From a virus, in IMG/VR virus record IMGVR_UViG_3300032242_000785, positions 1 through 24,495 of that record: a DNA stretch of 24,495 bases; one strand, written 5' to 3'. Below the pieces are notes generated by a model. The model saw only the letters and a list, made by a program, of their open reading frames with translations. It was not told the origin of the DNA and searched no databases. Within the stretch, counting starts at the first letter, position 1. Each line of letters begins with the position of its first letter. Shown here in pieces: positions 23,601 to 24,495 of this stretch. The translations under genes and the position numbers were made by a program.

Positions 23601-24495
23601 TTGTACCACTACTTCCCGATGTGCCGCTTGAGCCGCTTGTGCCAGAAGTTCCATCTATACCACTACTTCCAGAACTTCCTGATGAACCGCTTGTGCCAGC
23701 TGAACCACTAGTACCGCTTGTGCCAGACGAACCCGATGTACCATTAGAACCTGTACTTCCCGATGTTCCGCTTGTACCAGACGTGCCGCTTGTACCTCTA
23801 GTACCTGATGTGCCCGATGTACCTGATGAGCCGCTTGTACCTCCACTACCACTACTTCCACTTGAGCCAGAAGTTCCCGATGAACCATCTTTGCCGGATG
23901 AGCCAGATGTACCTGATGAACCGCTTGTTCCAGAAGTTCCTGATGAACCGGTTGTGCCACTTGAGCCACTACTTCCGCTTGTGCCACTACTTCCGCTTGT
24001 GCCAGAAGTTCCCGATGTTCCGCTTGTGCCGCTTGTGCCGCTTGTACCTCCACTACCACTGGTGCCGCTTGTGCCGCTTGTTCCAGAAGTTGCTGATGTA
24101 CCGCTTGTGCCAGAAGTTCCTGATGTGCCGCTTGTACCGGATGTTCCTGATGTACCATCAACTCCAGAAGTTCCTGATGTGCCGCTTGTTCCAGAAGAAC
24201 CCGATGTGCCGCTTGTACCACTTGTGCCGCTTGTACCTGATGTGCCAGAAGTTCCATCTGAACCCGTTGTACCTGATGTGCCACTTGAGCCGCTTGTACC
24301 ACTACTTCCTGATGTGCCCGATGTTCCATCAACTCCAGATGTGCCACTACTTCCTGATGTACCAGAAGAGCCACTACTTCCGCTAGAACCAGAAGAACCT
24401 GATGTTCCAGAAGTCCCGCTACTTCCACTACTTCCAGATGTGCCACTACTACCACTTGTGCCAGAAGAACCCGATGTACCACTACTACCGCTTGT
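20620..24495 (-). CDS. giant collagen-like tail fibre (5' end outside window)
   Basis: Open frame from the window edge to TAA at 20620-20622, at least 1291 aa. No credible start is visible: the only start-like codon near 22776 is a TTG inside uninterrupted Gly-X-Y sequence, so the gene really continues upstream. About 1,140 residues are Gly-X-Y triplets (mainly GTS/GSS, with GxD units and only one proline noticed, near 22890). The C-terminal 150 or so residues are a beta-rich cap: GTTDNGVITYINA, NPNLTFNGSTLIVAGA, then FGFTLALVNGGAYTITWPSVKW and YDGGSTYYGFLTGKNMA, a fibre-tip pattern common in phages. The likely role is a long flexible fibre holding a receptor-binding tip, with the PKD/LRR gene next door. 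An S74 domain is absent. Alternatives are a decoration or whisker-like fibre. There are no internal stops or frame breaks. Confidence 0.9.
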   Translation of the reverse strand, partial: TSGSSGTSGSSGTSGSSGTSGSSGSSGTSGTSGSSGSSGSSGSSGTSGSSGTSGVDGTSGTSGSSGTSGSSGTSGTTGSDGTSGTSGTSGTSGTSGTSGSSGTSGTSGTSGVDGTSGTSGTSGTSGTSGTSGTSATSGTSGTSGTSGSGGTSGTSGTSGTSGTSGTSGSSGTSGSSGSSGTTGSSGTSGTSGSSGTSGSSGKDGSSGTSGSSGSSGSGGTSGSSGTSGTSGTRGTSGTSGTSGTSGSTGSNGTSGSSGTSGTSGSAGTSGSSGSSGSSGIDGTSGTSGSSGTSGSSGTTGSYGTSGSSGTSGIDGTSGTSGTSGSSGTSGVDGTSGTSGSSGTSGTTGTSGSSGTSGKDGTSGTSGSSGSTGTSGSSGTSGTSGRDGTSGSSGTSGTSGTTGSHGTSGTSGSAGSNGTSGTSGTSGSSGSAGTSGSSGTTGSSGTSGSSGTSGTSGTSGTSGSSGSSGTSGTTGSSGTSGTSGSSGTSGTDGSSGTSGSSGSSGSSGTSGSSGTSGSSGTSGTDGTSGTSGSGGPSGTSGSSGSSGSSGTSGINGSNGTSGTSGSSGTSGSSGLSGTNGTSGTSGTSGTSGSSGSSGTSAIGSNGTSGSSGTSGSSGSSGTSGTSGSSGSSGTSATSGTSGSSGSTGSSGSSGSNGTSGTSGTSGTDGHDGTSGTSGTSGSTGSSGTTGSRGTSGTSGSSGTSGTDGHDGTSGTSGSSGSTGTSGTSGTSGTSGTSGTNGTSGTNGSTGSAGTSGSTGTSGTTGSEGTSGSSGTSGTNGTSGTSGVNGTSGTSGSSGTTGTAGSGGSSGTSGKDGTFFGSSGTSGTSGSSGSSGTSGTYGTSGSSGTSGLDGTYFGSSGTSGINGTAGTSGTSGTSGITGTSGTSGVDGTFFGSSGTTGTSGTSGAGSSGSSGSTGTSGTSGINGTFFGSAGTSGTSGTSGLGTDGTSGSTGTSGTSGIDGTFFGSAGTSGTSGISGTNGTSGTSGFGTSGTSGFDGTFFGTSGTSGTSGAGTSGSSGTSGIGTSGTTGSSGLDGTFFGSAGTSGTSGTSGAGTSGTSGISGSAGTSGLDGTFFGSSGSSGSSGTSGAGTSGTSGTSGIGTSGTSGVSGTFFGSSGTSGTNGTSGLTSSNGTSGTSGISGTNGSLNLSGTTDNGVITYINASTSGRVNPNLTFNGSTLIVAGAVSPTTYNETYSNLGTGGSFTIDLSTANNFVRTINATTTISLSNQPASKAFGFTLALVNGGAYTITWPSVKWASGAAPNLSVSGTDIIVIYTYDGGSTYYGFLTGKNMA
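21148..22060 (-). repeat. nine-copy 36-38-residue superrepeat with DGTFFGS core
   Basis: Within the collagen-like fibre the triplet pattern is broken nine times by D-G-T-F/Y-F-G-S/T (last copy VSGTFFGS), at about 22037-22060, 21927-21952, 21816-21840, 21708-21730, 21601-21624, 21491-21515, 21371-21400, 21268-21296 and 21148-21175. Spacings counted on the protein are 37, 37, 36, 36, 36, 38, 36 and 38 residues. From copy 3 onward most units also contain one or two two-residue GA/GL/GF/GI breaks. Confidence 0.9.
22357..24495 (-). repeat. upstream Gly-X-Y tract with spaced Asp triplets
   Basis: Continuous GTS/GSS triplets with Asp inserted as GxDG (VDG, IDG, KDG, TDG, SDG, RDG). At least eleven Asp triplets occur between 22921 and 24340, and two almost identical TDGHDG units lie near 22366-22390 and 22484-22503 (39 residues apart). 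Asp spacing further upstream is irregular. Confidence 0.75.

Noticed and set aside
15148-24386. Many plus-strand open frames of Pro/Val/Glu or Met/Tyr/His/Leu composition
   Set aside because: They are antisense shadows of GTSG repeats, created because the reverse complement of these codons contains no stops. They have no start context and no natural protein composition.
22773-24482. Two long minus-strand frames rich in Ala, Val, His and Gln
   Set aside because: They are out-of-frame readings of the Gly-X-Y repeats (one base shifted), with the low-complexity composition expected of that; the GTSG frame runs through without a stop.

Overview
The window is a late structural cassette from a contractile-tailed (T4-like, myovirus-type) bacteriophage. 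Every credible gene lies on the minus strand, so transcription runs from base 24495 towards base 1. The DNA is AT-rich outside the glycine-repeat tracts. TAA, TGA and TAG all serve as stops, so I see no sign of stop-codon reassignment. Most genes lack a Shine-Dalgarno (SD) sequence, although the sheath, tube, HNH and 111-aa genes have GGAG/AAGGA-like ones. That mix, plus a BspA-like leucine-rich-repeat protein, suggests a Bacteroidota host; this is inference only. The window looks like a fragment of an uncultured phage genome.

Layout in transcription order. Fibre region (24495 to about 18568): a huge collagen-like Gly-X-Y fibre whose start lies outside the window; a PKD/BspA-LRR protein; a small tail-assembly-chaperone-like protein; a 111-aa beta-repeat protein; and a 110-aa beta-rich protein. 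Then one 3274-aa fibre gene (18553-8729), made of a 12-residue-repeat N-terminus, two collagen-like tracts split by a beta domain, a long modular stalk with ten D-x-D-N-x-G-Y-Y-type repeats, a carbohydrate-binding-like domain and a C-terminal S74 chaperone/autoprotease. Two small genes of unknown function follow (173 and 128 aa). The tail shaft comes next: sheath (gp18-like), tube (gp19-like), an inserted HNH endonuclease, a gp26-like/tail-chaperone gene overlapping an 85-aa downstream frame, a 71-aa helical protein, the tape measure protein, and the first nine codons of the next gene.

The tail genes form one assembly programme. Tube and sheath polymerise around the tape measure, the gp26-like/85-aa pair sits where tail assembly chaperones normally sit (between tube and tape measure), and the fibre block supplies host-recognition parts. 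The cassette is punctuated by three hairpins and by a recurrent 8-mer, 5'-ATATTTAT-3' in coding orientation. The 8-mer lies 17-25 nt before seven start codons (one copy has a mismatch) and 61 nt before the sheath gene. I propose it as a phage late-promoter element.

The most interesting points are this motif, its placement inside the hairpin in front of the HNH gene, a probable +1/-2 frameshift at a T7 run in the chaperone gene, and two giant almost proline-free collagen-like fibres that share a module. No intergenic stretch exceeds 300 bases; the longest is 147 bases (7602-7748). I saw no tRNA, rRNA, CRISPR array, insertion sequence, attachment site or replication origin.
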